Assembly: GCF_007833165.1 (NCBI RefSeq)
Contig: NZ_VOBQ01000004.1
Location: forward strand, 513,112 to 577,111
DNA from: Caenimonas sedimenti
GTDB lineage: Bacteria > Pseudomonadota > Gammaproteobacteria > Burkholderiales > Burkholderiaceae_C
Length of the DNA stretch: 64,000 nt
Direction of reading: 5' to 3'
Below, in pieces: positions 20,616-29,970 of this stretch; position 1 is the stretch's first letter, and the number at the start of each line of letters is the position of its first letter. The notes beneath the pieces were generated by a model. The model searched no databases. It had not been told where the DNA came from and saw nothing but the letters and a program-made list of their open reading frames with translations. A program made the translations under genes and the position numbers.

Positions 20616-22880
20616 ATGAGCGCGGTGCTCCACCCGGGCAAGGGCCAGCGGCCCAGCAGCCCCATCCTCCCCAGCCCGGCGGCCGCCAACGCGGCGGCGG
20701 CGAGCTTTGCCGCGCTCACGGCCCGGTTGGACTACCTCGACGCAGCTGAAATCGACCTCGTCCGCAAGGCGTACCGCTTCGCGGACGAAGCGCACCTGGG
20801 CCAGATCCGCGCCAGCGGCGAGCCCTACATCACCCACCCCATCGCCGTGGCCGCGCAATGCGCGGAGTGGAAGCTCGACGCCCAGGCGCTGATGGCCGCG
20901 CTGCTGCACGACGCCATCGAAGACTGCGGCGTCACCAAGCCCGAGCTGATCGAGCGCTTCGGCGCCCCGGTGGCCGAGCTCGTGGACGGGCTGACCAAGC
21001 TCGACAAGCTGCACTTCAACACGCGCGAAGAGAACCAGGCCGAGTCGTTCCGCAAGATGCTGCTGGCGATGGCGCGCGACGTGCGCGTGATCCTGATCAA
21101 GCTGGCTGACCGCACGCACAACATGCGGACGCTGGAAGACGTGCCCCGCGAGAAATGGGCCCGCATCTCGGCCGAGACGCTGGAAATCTACGCGCCGATC
21201 GCCCACCGCCTGGGCCTGAACCAGACCTACCGCGAACTGCAGGAGCTGTCGTTCCGCTACATGCGTCCCTGGCGCTACTCGGTCCTGAGCAAGGGCGTGG
21301 CGCGGGCGCGCAGCCGGCGCCGGGACCTGATCCAGAAGGTGCAGAAGGACGTCGACGCGGCTTTCGAGACGGCGGGCATGGCAGTGCGCATCTTCGGGCG
21401 CGAGAAGACGCTGTTCTCCATCTACAAGAAGATGGACGAGAAGCACCTGAGCTTCGCCCAGGTGACCGACATCTACGGCCTGCGCGTGATCGTGCCGACC
21501 GTGACCGACTGCTACACCGCGCTGGGCCTGCTGCACCAGATGTACAAGCCGGTGCCGGGCAAGTTCAAGGACCACATCGCCATCCCGAAGATCAACGGCT
21601 ACCAGTCGCTGCACACCACGCTGGTGGGGCCGTCGGGGGTGAACGTCGAATTCCAGCTGCGCACCGAGGCCATGCACCTGGTCGCGGAATCCGGCGTGGC
21701 CGCGCACTGGTTGTACAAGGCCAGCGTGCCGCAGGACGAATCGACCGAGCGCCTGGGCACCAAGTGGCTGCAGTCGCTGCTGGACATCCAGAACGAGACG
21801 CGCGACGCCGCCGAGTTCTGGGATCACGTCAAGATCGACCTGTTTCCCGACGCGGTCTACGTCTTCACGCCCAAGAGCCAGATCCTCGCGCTGCCGCGCG
21901 GCGCCACGGTGGTGGACTTCGCCTATGCGATCCACAGCGACGTCGGCGACCACACGGTGGCAGCACGCATCAATGGCGCCCAGGTGCCGCTGCGCACCGA
22001 GCTGAAAAACGGCGACGTGGTCGAAGTCGTCACCGCACCGGTGTCCACGCCGAACCCCGCCTGGCTGGGGTTCGTGCGCACGGGCCGGGCCCGCTCGAAG
22101 ATCCGGCATCACCTGAAGACGCTGGCGCAGGCCGAGTCGCAACAGCTCGGCGAGAAGCTGCTGGCCCAGGCCCTGCGGGCCGAAGGCCTGGAGAAGCTGC
22201 CACCGGACAACGACGAATACCATGGCGTGTGGGACCGCCTGCTGCGCTTCACCGGCAACCGCAGCCGCACCGAACTGCTCACCGACCTGGGTTTGGGCAA
22301 GCGCATCGCCAGCATCGTGGCCAAGCGGCTGATGACGCTGCTGGCCGAGCGCGGCGAGAGGCCGAATGCCTTGCTGATCAGCCGGGAGCGCTTCACCGCG
22401 CACGAGAACGTGTCGCAAGGCGGCATCACGCTGGACGGCAGCGAGAACGCCTCGGTGCAGTTCGCCACGTGCTGCCGCCCCGTCCCCGGCGATGTCATCA
22501 CCGGCTACCTGGGCCGCGGCGAAGGCCTGGTGGTGCACACGGAAGATTGCCCGGTGGGCCGCCGCCTGCAGCACAAGGACGCGGAACGTTTCATCGGCGT
22601 CGAGTGGTCCGACGAACCGGTGCGGCCATTCGAGACCGGCGTGCTGGTCACGGTCACCAACGGCAAGGGCGCGCTGGCCCGCGTGGCCGCGGCGCTGGCC
22701 AGTGCCGAAGCGGACATCACGCACGTGGACATGGACGACGAACGCGCGCAGGACGCCACCGACCTGCGGTTCGTGATCGCGGTGCGCGACCGCCCGCACC
22801 TCGAATCCGTGCTGCGGAACCTGAAGCGCACGTCTTCCGTGATGAACGCGCAGCGGATCAAGCCCGGCATCGCGCAGTAG
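20616..22880 (+). CDS. spoT: Bifunctional (p)ppGpp synthetase/hydrolase
   Basis: 754 aa. The hydrolase HD domain keeps its metal ligands (H60, H74, H98-D99 in LLHDAIEDCG), so this is the bifunctional Rel/SpoT type. The synthetase domain follows (RIFGREKTLFSIYKKM, FKDHIAIPKINGYQSLHTT, NVEFQLRTEAMH), then TGS (YVFTPKSQILALPRGATVVDFAYAIH), a helical part with the conserved CCRPVPGD zinc-finger-like segment, and a C-terminal ACT domain (VLVTVTNGKGALARVAAAL). It sets alarmone levels in the stringent response. The ATG at 20616 was chosen; an upstream frame adds 13 residues without support. Confidence 0.95.
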   Translation: MSAVLHPGKGQRPSSPILPSPAAANAAAASFAALTARLDYLDAAEIDLVRKAYRFADEAHLGQIRASGEPYITHPIAVAAQCAEWKLDAQALMAALLHDAIEDCGVTKPELIERFGAPVAELVDGLTKLDKLHFNTREENQAESFRKMLLAMARDVRVILIKLADRTHNMRTLEDVPREKWARISAETLEIYAPIAHRLGLNQTYRELQELSFRYMRPWRYSVLSKGVARARSRRRDLIQKVQKDVDAAFETAGMAVRIFGREKTLFSIYKKMDEKHLSFAQVTDIYGLRVIVPTVTDCYTALGLLHQMYKPVPGKFKDHIAIPKINGYQSLHTTLVGPSGVNVEFQLRTEAMHLVAESGVAAHWLYKASVPQDESTERLGTKWLQSLLDIQNETRDAAEFWDHVKIDLFPDAVYVFTPKSQILALPRGATVVDFAYAIHSDVGDHTVAARINGAQVPLRTELKNGDVVEVVTAPVSTPNPAWLGFVRTGRARSKIRHHLKTLAQAESQQLGEKLLAQALRAEGLEKLPPDNDEYHGVWDRLLRFTGNRSRTELLTDLGLGKRIASIVAKRLMTLLAERGERPNALLISRERFTAHENVSQGGITLDGSENASVQFATCCRPVPGDVITGYLGRGEGLVVHTEDCPVGRRLQHKDAERFIGVEWSDEPVRPFETGVLVTVTNGKGALARVAAALASAEADITHVDMDDERAQDATDLRFVIAVRDRPHLESVLRNLKRTSSVMNAQRIKPGIAQ

Positions 22881-22976
22881 GTTGACGCGGGCGCAAGGGC
22901 GGACACACCGCCGCCGTCCTGGTGGTCGCTTCCCCGGTCGGACCGCTTTGCCCGTTGGGGCAGAATCATCCGACTC

Positions 22977-25109
22977 ATGACATTGCGCCCAGCAGCAAGC
23001 TCTCAAAGCTCCAGAGCATTCGCGACCGAACACTTTCGGTTTCAAGGCGGGGCGGGATTTCGTTTCGTCTCGCCACAAGGCAGCTCCGTCATCGATGATC
23101 TTGAACTCGCCTATTCCACGTGCAGGCTGTTCAATCTCCGCTCGCCGCTGCGGGCCGGACGGCAGGTCCACCTGGACCGGGTGGACGGCCTCGCGCCCGA
23201 GGACGAAATCGTCCTGGCGTTTCATCCTTACGGTGGCGCCTCCACGCCGACGTTCCAGTTGGCCTGCCGGGTCGTCGACGTCGGGTTGACGTCGATCTCG
23301 ATCGACCGCGACATCCCCCCGCACCTGGTGCGGTACTCCAGTGGATGCGTGGTGTTCCAGCGTTCGGCCGTGCTGCCGGCAACATCCGTCGGCGACGCCT
23401 GGCTGCAACCGACGGCTCAGGGGGCCATCGCGGGCTACCGCGTTTGCACGGCGCATTTCCGGATCGACATCGAAGTGCGCATGCAGCAGGCAAGCCCGCA
23501 CGTGGACGTGCGGACCAGGACCACCTTCCTGCAACCTTGCCGCTTGTTCAACCTGTCGCTGCTGGTGCGCAGTCCGCTGGCGATCGCAGAGGTCTATCTC
23601 AAGAACCGGACTTTGCGCGATGTCCGCCGGGAACAGCCTGCGCACGACATCTGGTTGTGGAAGGAAGGCGTGCGGGCTGGTGACTCGTCGAACGGCTGGA
23701 TGATCCTTGGCAACCCTTCGCTGGCCTCCGTGGAGTTGCTCACGCGCGGCCGCGGAGCGATCTTGAAGACCGCTCCATGCGAGACCCGTCCCACGCTCGC
23801 GCTCAACTTGCTGCATTGCAGTGCCCAGCACTTCCGCCGCCACGTGGAAAACTTGACGGCCGACTATTCGCATTCGGCGTTCGAGGACATGTCGCTGCCG
23901 GCATTCGAGCGAGGCGCCGAGGTCACGCATGATTTTCGCGTGCACCTGGGCGGGCGCCTTGGGCCTGCGCCGCGGCTTGCGTTGGTGCCTCATGGATTCC
24001 GCGCAGCCCATGTCTGGACGGAGCATGCGGACAAGACCACCCTCGCATCGCATCGCGCCGCGTATTTCGGGCACGAGGACATCGAGAAGGTGGAAGGTGC
24101 GGTGGGGGGGTTTGCGAAGTTCGGCCATGTCGTGACCAAGAGCGTGTTCCACGACAATCCTCGCGCGTACCTCAACCGCGTCAAACGCAGCGATGCGCAG
24201 ACATCCGCCGGCGAGATGCTGGCCTATGGCCGCAGCCCCGAATTCGCGGCCTTGCTGGATCAATTGGACGCGCAAGGCCATGAGATCTGCCTGCATGCCA
24301 TCGCACCGGACGACGCCGCTCCACCGGAACGCGACGGCCAGGCGCTCGCGATGTTCCACTCCCGCTTCGGCAGCCGCACGTGGATCGATCACGGCATCCA
24401 GGATGTCCGGATGTCCATCGGATGGCAGGGGCTGTTGCCCTGGTCGCACTTTGCCGTGCAGGAAACTCTCGCCAAAGCGGGCGTGCGCTACTTCTGGACG
24501 TGGTCGTCCACCGATTTCATGGCGCGTGACAAGCGGATCATCAACCTCCTGCACACGACCAAGGGCGAGCACCTGCCGACGCCGCTCTGGTGGCGCCATC
24601 CGTTTCTGCCTGCCGGCCTGGTGTGGGCCTCGCACGAGGCGCATCTGGAGGCTTTCACGGACGCCGCGCTGGATGCACTGATCCAGGAGCGGGGCATCTC
24701 GGTGCACCAGCACTACTACCCCTTCCTGGTGGATGACCAGCACCAGTTCGGCTTCATCGAACAGGACGGCGATGGAAAGTATGTGGCGACCGCCCGCTTC
24801 AACTCCGTGCTGCGGTCCGTGGCGGAACGGCGAGCCTCGGGCGAACTGTTGCAGACGACATTGGGAGAATTGGCGAGCTATTGGAGCGACTGCGAGCAGG
24901 TGAGCATCGAAATGCAGCCCCGCGGCTTCACCTTGCACAGTGGATGTGCGAACACGATCGAAGGCTGCGCCGTCATCCTCCGCGCGCGTGCGGTGACTTC
25001 GGCGGGAGCCAGGGTTCGCTCACGCGCCCTCGACGATGGCGATCTCCTGGTCTGGATGGACCTGCCGCCGAATGGACGGATTCAATGCGATGTGGAGGAG
25101 CACCCATGA
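22977..25109 (+). CDS. Large protein with a NodB/polysaccharide-deacetylase-like region
   Basis: 710 aa, no confident family. The N-terminal 320 residues look like beta-rich binding modules (repeated FRIDIEVR, CRLFNLSLLVRSPLAI). From about residue 335, segments resemble a carbohydrate esterase 4 barrel: LVPHGFRAAHVWTEHAD (possible metal Asp), FGHVVTKSVFHDN, QLDAQGHEICLHAIAPDD (like the GHEIGxHxxxH motif), YFWTWSSTDF and VHQHYYPFL. No signal peptide is evident. It overlaps the sulfotransferase gene by ATGA and heads the sulfation island, so it probably edits or binds a glycan that becomes sulfated. The deacetylase reading is inference from motifs. The ribosome site before ATG 22977 is weak. 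Confidence 0.62.
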   Translation: MTLRPAASSQSSRAFATEHFRFQGGAGFRFVSPQGSSVIDDLELAYSTCRLFNLRSPLRAGRQVHLDRVDGLAPEDEIVLAFHPYGGASTPTFQLACRVVDVGLTSISIDRDIPPHLVRYSSGCVVFQRSAVLPATSVGDAWLQPTAQGAIAGYRVCTAHFRIDIEVRMQQASPHVDVRTRTTFLQPCRLFNLSLLVRSPLAIAEVYLKNRTLRDVRREQPAHDIWLWKEGVRAGDSSNGWMILGNPSLASVELLTRGRGAILKTAPCETRPTLALNLLHCSAQHFRRHVENLTADYSHSAFEDMSLPAFERGAEVTHDFRVHLGGRLGPAPRLALVPHGFRAAHVWTEHADKTTLASHRAAYFGHEDIEKVEGAVGGFAKFGHVVTKSVFHDNPRAYLNRVKRSDAQTSAGEMLAYGRSPEFAALLDQLDAQGHEICLHAIAPDDAAPPERDGQALAMFHSRFGSRTWIDHGIQDVRMSIGWQGLLPWSHFAVQETLAKAGVRYFWTWSSTDFMARDKRIINLLHTTKGEHLPTPLWWRHPFLPAGLVWASHEAHLEAFTDAALDALIQERGISVHQHYYPFLVDDQHQFGFIEQDGDGKYVATARFNSVLRSVAERRASGELLQTTLGELASYWSDCEQVSIEMQPRGFTLHSGCANTIEGCAVILRARAVTSAGARVRSRALDDGDLLVWMDLPPNGRIQCDVEEHP

Positions 25110-25918
25110 GTGAAGCAATTGCCGCCGGCCTGAACGCCGCGGCTCCGGGCGCGGCCCAGTCCGTGGGCGACGTCGACTGGCTCCTCGACCAGGAGCGGGG
25201 CTTTGTCATGTTCTTCCGTCCACGCTGCGGCAGCACGACGCTCACTCGCTGGTTCTTCGAGAACCTGGGCGTGAAGTTCGGCGGCTTTTCGATTGCCGCC
25301 TACCGCAACGAGTGGCTGGAGCCGAGGCTGGAGCAACTACGGGCCGACTTGCACAGCCGGTACGCGGAACTGCACAAGTTCGTGGTCGTGCGCGATCCGT
25401 TTGAACGCGCGGTCAGCAGCTATCTGCACGTGGTGAACAACCCCAAGGACACCCAGTGGGAGGTGGTCAAGCCCGACGTGCCCCAGGGACTCGAAAAACA
25501 GGAATTCACATTCCGGCAGTGGGTGGACTATCTCGAGCGGATCGACCTCGATGCCACGCACATCATCTGGCGCCGCCAGTCGGCGCTTTCATGCTGGGAC
25601 AGGGGCGTCAACGACGTCGTGCGCCTTGAATCCATGAACGATTACCTGCTCGAGATGAACAGCCGGTTCGGGGTCGCGACGAAGCCGACCTTCAATTCGG
25701 TGACCGTCCCCGTCAAGGAGAAGCGCCACCCCCGGACCTGGTGGTGGCGCCCGAAGTTCTATGGGGACACCCCATTTCGTGAACTGCTCCAGTTCAAAGG
25801 CAAGGCCGCGTTCCAGGATTTCCCGGACTATTCGCATTTCTATGACCGCGGCTTGCGAAGCCGGATCTCCAGGGTCTATGGCGCCGACGTGGAAATCTTC
25901 GCCAACGCCAATCGCTGA
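25106..25918 (+). CDS. Sulfotransferase family 2-like protein
   Basis: 270 aa. It has the two PAPS-binding signatures of carbohydrate sulfotransferases: the 5'-phosphosulfate loop FFRPRCGSTTL (36-46) and the 3'-phosphate motif VVVRDPFERAVSSYLH (93-108). The rest is compatible with the HNK1/chondroitin-type sulfotransferase family. It would move sulfate from PAPS to a hydroxyl of a glycan or other acceptor. The start is set by GGAGGAG 5 nt upstream and the ATGA overlap with the previous gene. The PAPS-making genes lie directly downstream, which strongly supports the role; the acceptor is unknown. Confidence 0.85.
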   Translation: MSEAIAAGLNAAAPGAAQSVGDVDWLLDQERGFVMFFRPRCGSTTLTRWFFENLGVKFGGFSIAAYRNEWLEPRLEQLRADLHSRYAELHKFVVVRDPFERAVSSYLHVVNNPKDTQWEVVKPDVPQGLEKQEFTFRQWVDYLERIDLDATHIIWRRQSALSCWDRGVNDVVRLESMNDYLLEMNSRFGVATKPTFNSVTVPVKEKRHPRTWWWRPKFYGDTPFRELLQFKGKAAFQDFPDYSHFYDRGLRSRISRVYGADVEIFANANR

Positions 25919-25958
25919 GTCTTGATTTGCAGGTTCGAATGAATTCTCATGAATTTCT

Positions 25959-25979
25959 GATAGGATTTCCCATCCTATC
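25959..25979. promoter_or_regulatory. 8-bp inverted repeat in an AT-rich leader before cysD
   Basis: GATAGGAT and ATCCTATC, a perfect palindrome with a 5-nt spacer, lie 18 bp before the cysD-like frame. The 79-bp gap is much more AT-rich than its surroundings and also holds GAATTC at 25941 and 25984. With no T-run it looks more like an operator than a terminator. Confidence 0.45.
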
Positions 25980-25997
25980 GCACGAATTCCAACTAAA

Positions 25998-27428
25998 TTG
26001 CAAACTGCGACAAAAGATGGATTGGAGGACTCGCGCGTTTGGGACGTCCAGGCAGTGTTCGAGCATCTTCAACGGCTGGGACAAGCGAACACCAAGCGGA
26101 CCGCTGAACGCCGCCTGCATGAGCTCGGCCTGGCCGTTCCACCCTTGCGAGCGGAAGACCTTTCCGACGAGCTTGGCCGGCCACTGAACCAGCTCGTCCT
26201 GCGCTGGGCGCTGGAACGCGCAAGGGCCAGGCGCACGCTGGTTCTGTTTGCGCAGCTGGGTACGTTGCCTGGCGGTGCATCGTGCCTGCACGCGAATGAC
26301 GCGCGGGGTGGCCGGATGTGGCTGCCCTTGGCGAGAGACCCGGACGCCGCCAGCATCCGCGATGCCCTGGTGTCTTTCCGCCAGCACGCCGGCAAGGACA
26401 TCACGGTCTTTGGCACCGGCCCCCTGGCTCGCTGGTTGCGGGCGCAGGACACCATCGAAGGGGTCGGCCTGGTGCCGCAGGTGTATCCGCCTGTGCTGGA
26501 CCTCCAGGTGCCTGCGCGCGCGGACTGCGCGCTTCCGGCGCATTTGCGGCGGCTGGAATCCGAAAGCATCCACATCCTGCGCGAAGCCGTGGCCGAAGCC
26601 AGCAATCCGGTCATGCTGTATTCGATCGGCAAGGACAGCGGCGTCATGCTGCACCTGGCGCGCAAGGCGTTTCATCCCTCGCCACTGCCGTTTCCCCTGC
26701 TCCACGTCGACACGCGCTGGAAGTTCCAGGAGATGTATCTGTTCCGGCAGCATGTCGCCTCACAGCCCGGCGTGGACTTGCGGGTCCACATCAATCCGGC
26801 CGCCATCGAAAGAGACATCAACCCTTTCGATCACGGCTCCGCGATGCACACGGACATCACCAAGACCGAAGGCCTCAAGCAGGCGCTCGACCAGCAGGGG
26901 TACGACGTCATCTTCGGCGGCGCGCGCCGGGACGAAGAAAAGTCGCGCGCCAAGGAACGCATCTTCTCGTTTCGCACGGCGACGCACCGGTGGGACCCCA
27001 AGCGCCAGCGTCCGGAGCTCTGGCATCTTTACAACGCGCGGACGGGGCCGGGCGAAAGCACGCGTGTGTTTCCCTTGTCGAACTGGACGGAAATCGACAT
27101 CTGGGAGTACATCCATCACCAGGGGCTGCCGGTGGTGCCCTTGTATCTGGCGAAGCCGCGCGCGGTGGTGATGCGCGACGACATGATCCTGATGGTGGAC
27201 GACGACCGGTGCCGCCTGCTCCCCGGCGAAGAGATCCAGATCCGGAAGGTGCGCTTCCGGACGCTGGGCTGCTATCCGTTGAGCGGAGCCATCGAATCGG
27301 AGGCGGCGACGGTGGGTGACATCCTGGCGGAACTGCAGCAAGCCCGGCAGTCGGAACGGCAGGGCCGCAGGATCGACACGGACAGTGCCGGCAGTATGGA
27401 AAAGAAGAAGCAGGAGGGCTACTTCTGA
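25998..27428 (+). CDS. cysD: Sulfate adenylyltransferase subunit 2 (CysD/NodP) with long N-terminal extension
   Basis: 476 aa. Residues about 181-476 are a complete Cys[17 protein letters not shown], the PP-loop [67 protein letters not shown] and the C-terminal KKKQEGYF. With CysN it makes APS from ATP and sulfate. CysD is normally about 300 aa; residues 1-180 are extra, with a helical start and a Rossmann-like strand ([14 protein letters not shown]). I do not recognise that domain. The frame begins with TTG and lacks a clear ribosome site; TTG 26022 and GTG 26055 are alternatives. Its stop overlaps the cysNC start by one base. Confidence 0.88.
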   Translation: MQTATKDGLEDSRVWDVQAVFEHLQRLGQANTKRTAERRLHELGLAVPPLRAEDLSDELGRPLNQLVLRWALERARARRTLVLFAQLGTLPGGASCLHANDARGGRMWLPLARDPDAASIRDALVSFRQHAGKDITVFGTGPLARWLRAQDTIEGVGLVPQVYPPVLDLQVPARADCALPAHLRRLESESIHILREAVAEASNPVMLYSIGKDSGVMLHLARKAFHPSPLPFPLLHVDTRWKFQEMYLFRQHVASQPGVDLRVHINPAAIERDINPFDHGSAMHTDITKTEGLKQALDQQGYDVIFGGARRDEEKSRAKERIFSFRTATHRWDPKRQRPELWHLYNARTGPGESTRVFPLSNWTEIDIWEYIHHQGLPVVPLYLAKPRAVVMRDDMILMVDDDRCRLLPGEEIQIRKVRFRTLGCYPLSGAIESEAATVGDILAELQQARQSERQGRRIDTDSAGSMEKKKQEGYF

Positions 27429-29254
27429 TGGGAACAGCCGGACTGCTGCGATTCATCACCTGCGGAAGCGTCGACGATGGCAAGAGCACGCTGATCGGGC
27501 GCCTGCTGTGGGAAACCCGCCACGTGCTGGATGACCAGTTGGTGGCGCTGCAGGCCGACTCGCGCCGCCACGGCACGCAGGGCGATGCGGTGGATCTCGC
27601 CTTGCTCGTCGACGGCCTGGCGGCGGAACGCGAGCAGGGGATCACGATCGACGTGGCCTACCGGTACTTCGGGACGGCCCGGCGGCGGTTCATCGTCGCC
27701 GACACGCCCGGGCACGAGCAGTACACGCGCAACATGGTGACAGGCGCGTCGACGGCCGACGCCGCCATTCTGCTGGTGGACGCGCGCCAGGGCCTGACCA
27801 CGCAGACCCGCCGCCATGCCTACCTGGCTTCGCTGATGGGCGTCCGGCAGGTTGCGTTGGCCGTGAACAAGATGGACCTGGTGGGATTCGACCGGACCGT
27901 TTTCGAGCGGCTCCGCGACGATTTCGCCGCCTATGCGCAAGCACTGCAATGCGAACAGGCGGTCGCCATCCCGATTTGCGCGCTGCGCGGCGACAACATT
28001 GCCGCGCGTTCTCCGCAAACGGCCTGGTACACGGGGCCTACTTTGCTGGCCTATCTGGAAACCGTCACGCCAGAACCTGCCCAGAGAGACAGGTTCGTGT
28101 TTCCCGTGCAGTGGGTGAACCGTCCGCATGCCGACTTCCGGGGCCTCGCGGGCACCGTCGCGCATGGCGGCGTGCGCGTTGGCGACCGGATTCGCGTGAC
28201 AGCTTCGGGCCAGACCGCTGCCGTCGCCCGGATCGTCACGATGGACGCGGAGCTCGACGCGGCGGCGGCTGGCGACGCCGTGACGCTGGTGCTCGATGAG
28301 GACATCGACGCATCGCGCGGCGACGTGCTGTCCGCCGCGGGGGCGCCGGTCGAGGCCAGCGATCAGTTCGAGGCGACGATCGTCTGGATGAGCGATGAAC
28401 CAGGACTGGCCGGCCGCAGCTACCGGATCAAGCTCGCGACCCAGTGGGGCATGGCGTCGATCACCGCGATCAAGCACCGGGTGGACGTCAACACCCTGGC
28501 GCACGAAGCAGGGCGGCAGCTCCAGCTCAACGAAGTCGGTGTCTGCAACATCGCCGTGGACCGGCCGCTCGCGTTCGATGCGTATGAGGCCTCACGCGTG
28601 CTTGGCGGGTTCATCCTGGTGGACCGGTACAGCAACGCCACGGTCGCCGCCGGAATGATCCGGCACAGTTTGCGCCGGGCCCAGAACGTCCACCGCCAGG
28701 TGCTGTCGATCGGCCGCGCGGGCCGGGAGGCGCTCAGTGGCCATCGAAGCAGGATCATCTGGCTGACCGGGCTCTCGGGCTCGGGCAAGTCCACCCTGGC
28801 CAACGCGCTCGAAGTGGCGCTGCATGCGCAGGGAAAGCGGACCTACATCCTCGACGGCGACAACATCCGCCAGGGCCTCAGCAAAGACCTGGGTTTCACC
28901 GATGCGGACCGGGTGGAGAACATCAGGCGGGTCGCGGAGGTGGCGAAGCTGATGCTCGACGCCGGCCTGATCGTCATCACCGCGTTCATTTCGCCCTTCC
29001 GGCAGGAGCGTGAAATGGCCAGGGAACTGATCGGCCCGGATGACTTCCTCGAAGTTCACGTGGATACGCCTCTGGCGGTGTGCGAACAACGGGACCCCAA
29101 GGGCCTGTACCGCAAGGCCCGCGCGGGACAACTACCCAACATGACAGGGCTCACCAGTCCCTACGAACCGCCGGAAAACCCCGCGCTGGTGTGCGACGGG
29201 ACCGCGCCCCTGGAGGGCGTCGTCGAATCGCTCCTGGCCGCCGTCCTCCGTTGA
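27428..29254 (+). CDS. cysNC: Sulfate adenylyltransferase subunit 1 fused to APS kinase (CysN-CysC, NodQ type)
   Basis: 608 aa. Residues 1-430 are CysN, an EF-Tu-like GTPase: GSVDDGKST (13-21), [13 protein letters not shown] and two beta-barrels. Residues 440-608 are APS kinase: P-loop GLSGSGKST (448-456), [29 protein letters not shown] and the typical [10 protein letters not shown]. Together with CysD it makes APS and then PAPS, the sulfate donor for the sulfotransferase upstream. The fused form is the one seen in NodQ. It ends 51 bp from the convergent greB. Confidence 0.95.
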   Translation: MGTAGLLRFITCGSVDDGKSTLIGRLLWETRHVLDDQLVALQADSRRHGTQGDAVDLALLVDGLAAEREQGITIDVAYRYFGTARRRFIVADTPGHEQYTRNMVTGASTADAAILLVDARQGLTTQTRRHAYLASLMGVRQVALAVNKMDLVGFDRTVFERLRDDFAAYAQALQCEQAVAIPICALRGDNIAARSPQTAWYTGPTLLAYLETVTPEPAQRDRFVFPVQWVNRPHADFRGLAGTVAHGGVRVGDRIRVTASGQTAAVARIVTMDAELDAAAAGDAVTLVLDEDIDASRGDVLSAAGAPVEASDQFEATIVWMSDEPGLAGRSYRIKLATQWGMASITAIKHRVDVNTLAHEAGRQLQLNEVGVCNIAVDRPLAFDAYEASRVLGGFILVDRYSNATVAAGMIRHSLRRAQNVHRQVLSIGRAGREALSGHRSRIIWLTGLSGSGKSTLANALEVALHAQGKRTYILDGDNIRQGLSKDLGFTDADRVENIRRVAEVAKLMLDAGLIVITAFISPFRQEREMARELIGPDDFLEVHVDTPLAVCEQRDPKGLYRKARAGQLPNMTGLTSPYEPPENPALVCDGTAPLEGVVESLLAAVLR

Positions 29255-29305
29255 GCGCGCAGACGCATTCTTCGATGATGAAGGCGCAGCGCCTCCAGCC
29301 GGCAA

Positions 29306-29872
29306 TCAGGAACCAGGCGCCGGGTAGGTCACTTCGAGGATCTCCACCTCCTGCGCGCCGGCTGGCGTGACGAGCCGCACCACGTCGCCTTCGCGCCCCT
29401 TCAGCAGCGCCCGCGCGATCGGCGAGATCCAGCTCACCTGGCCCTGCGCGCTGTCGGCCTCGTCGATGCCGAGGATGGTGACGGTGCGCTCCTGCCCCGA
29501 GGACTCCGCATAGGTGACCGTGGCGCCGAAGAACACCTGGTCGCGGCCGTGGTGCACCGCCGGGTCGGTCACTTCGGCGATCTCCAGCCGCTTGGTCAGA
29601 AAGCGGATGCGGCGGTCGATCTCGCGCAACCGCTTCTTGCCGTAGATGTAGTCGCCGTTCTCGGAACGGTCGCCGTTCTTGGCGGCCCAGTGCACCGCCT
29701 CGACCACCTTCGGGCGCTCGTCGTCCATCAGTTGCAGCAGTTCGGCGCGCAGCCGGGCGTAGCCGGCTGGGGTGATGTAATTCTTGCCGCCGGCAGGCAG
29801 CGGCGGCAATGCGGCGCCATCGTCCTGGTCGTCGCTGTCGTTGTCGGTCTCGCGGGTGAACGCCTTGCTCAT
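29306..29872 (-). CDS. greB: Transcript cleavage factor GreB
   Basis: 188 aa. After a 25-residue acidic leader it has the GreA/B coiled coil (ITPAGYARLRAELLQL, ENGDYIYGKKRLREIDRRIRFLTKRLE) with the GreB-type GDRSENGDYIYGKKR tip, then the FKBP-like C-terminal domain (GQVSWISPIARALLKGREGD). It rescues backtracked RNA polymerase. I associate greB with the position just after spoT in related bacteria; here 6.4 kb separates them. Confidence 0.94.
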   Translation of the reverse strand: MSKAFTRETDNDSDDQDDGAALPPLPAGGKNYITPAGYARLRAELLQLMDDERPKVVEAVHWAAKNGDRSENGDYIYGKKRLREIDRRIRFLTKRLEIAEVTDPAVHHGRDQVFFGATVTYAESSGQERTVTILGIDEADSAQGQVSWISPIARALLKGREGDVVRLVTPAGAQEVEILEVTYPAPGS

Positions 29873-29970
29873 GGTGCCAAGGATAGGGGAGGACGGCGGT
29901 TTACGGCTCGTCCCCTATCGCTGTGACCCGCGGGCGGCAAGAAGCAGGCGGTGTCAATCGCTGCTCATCG

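Noticed and set aside
20607..24938. 1443-codon open frame on the - strand across spoT and the 710-aa gene
   Set aside because: It spans two recognised genes on the other strand and has shadow-frame composition without any domain.
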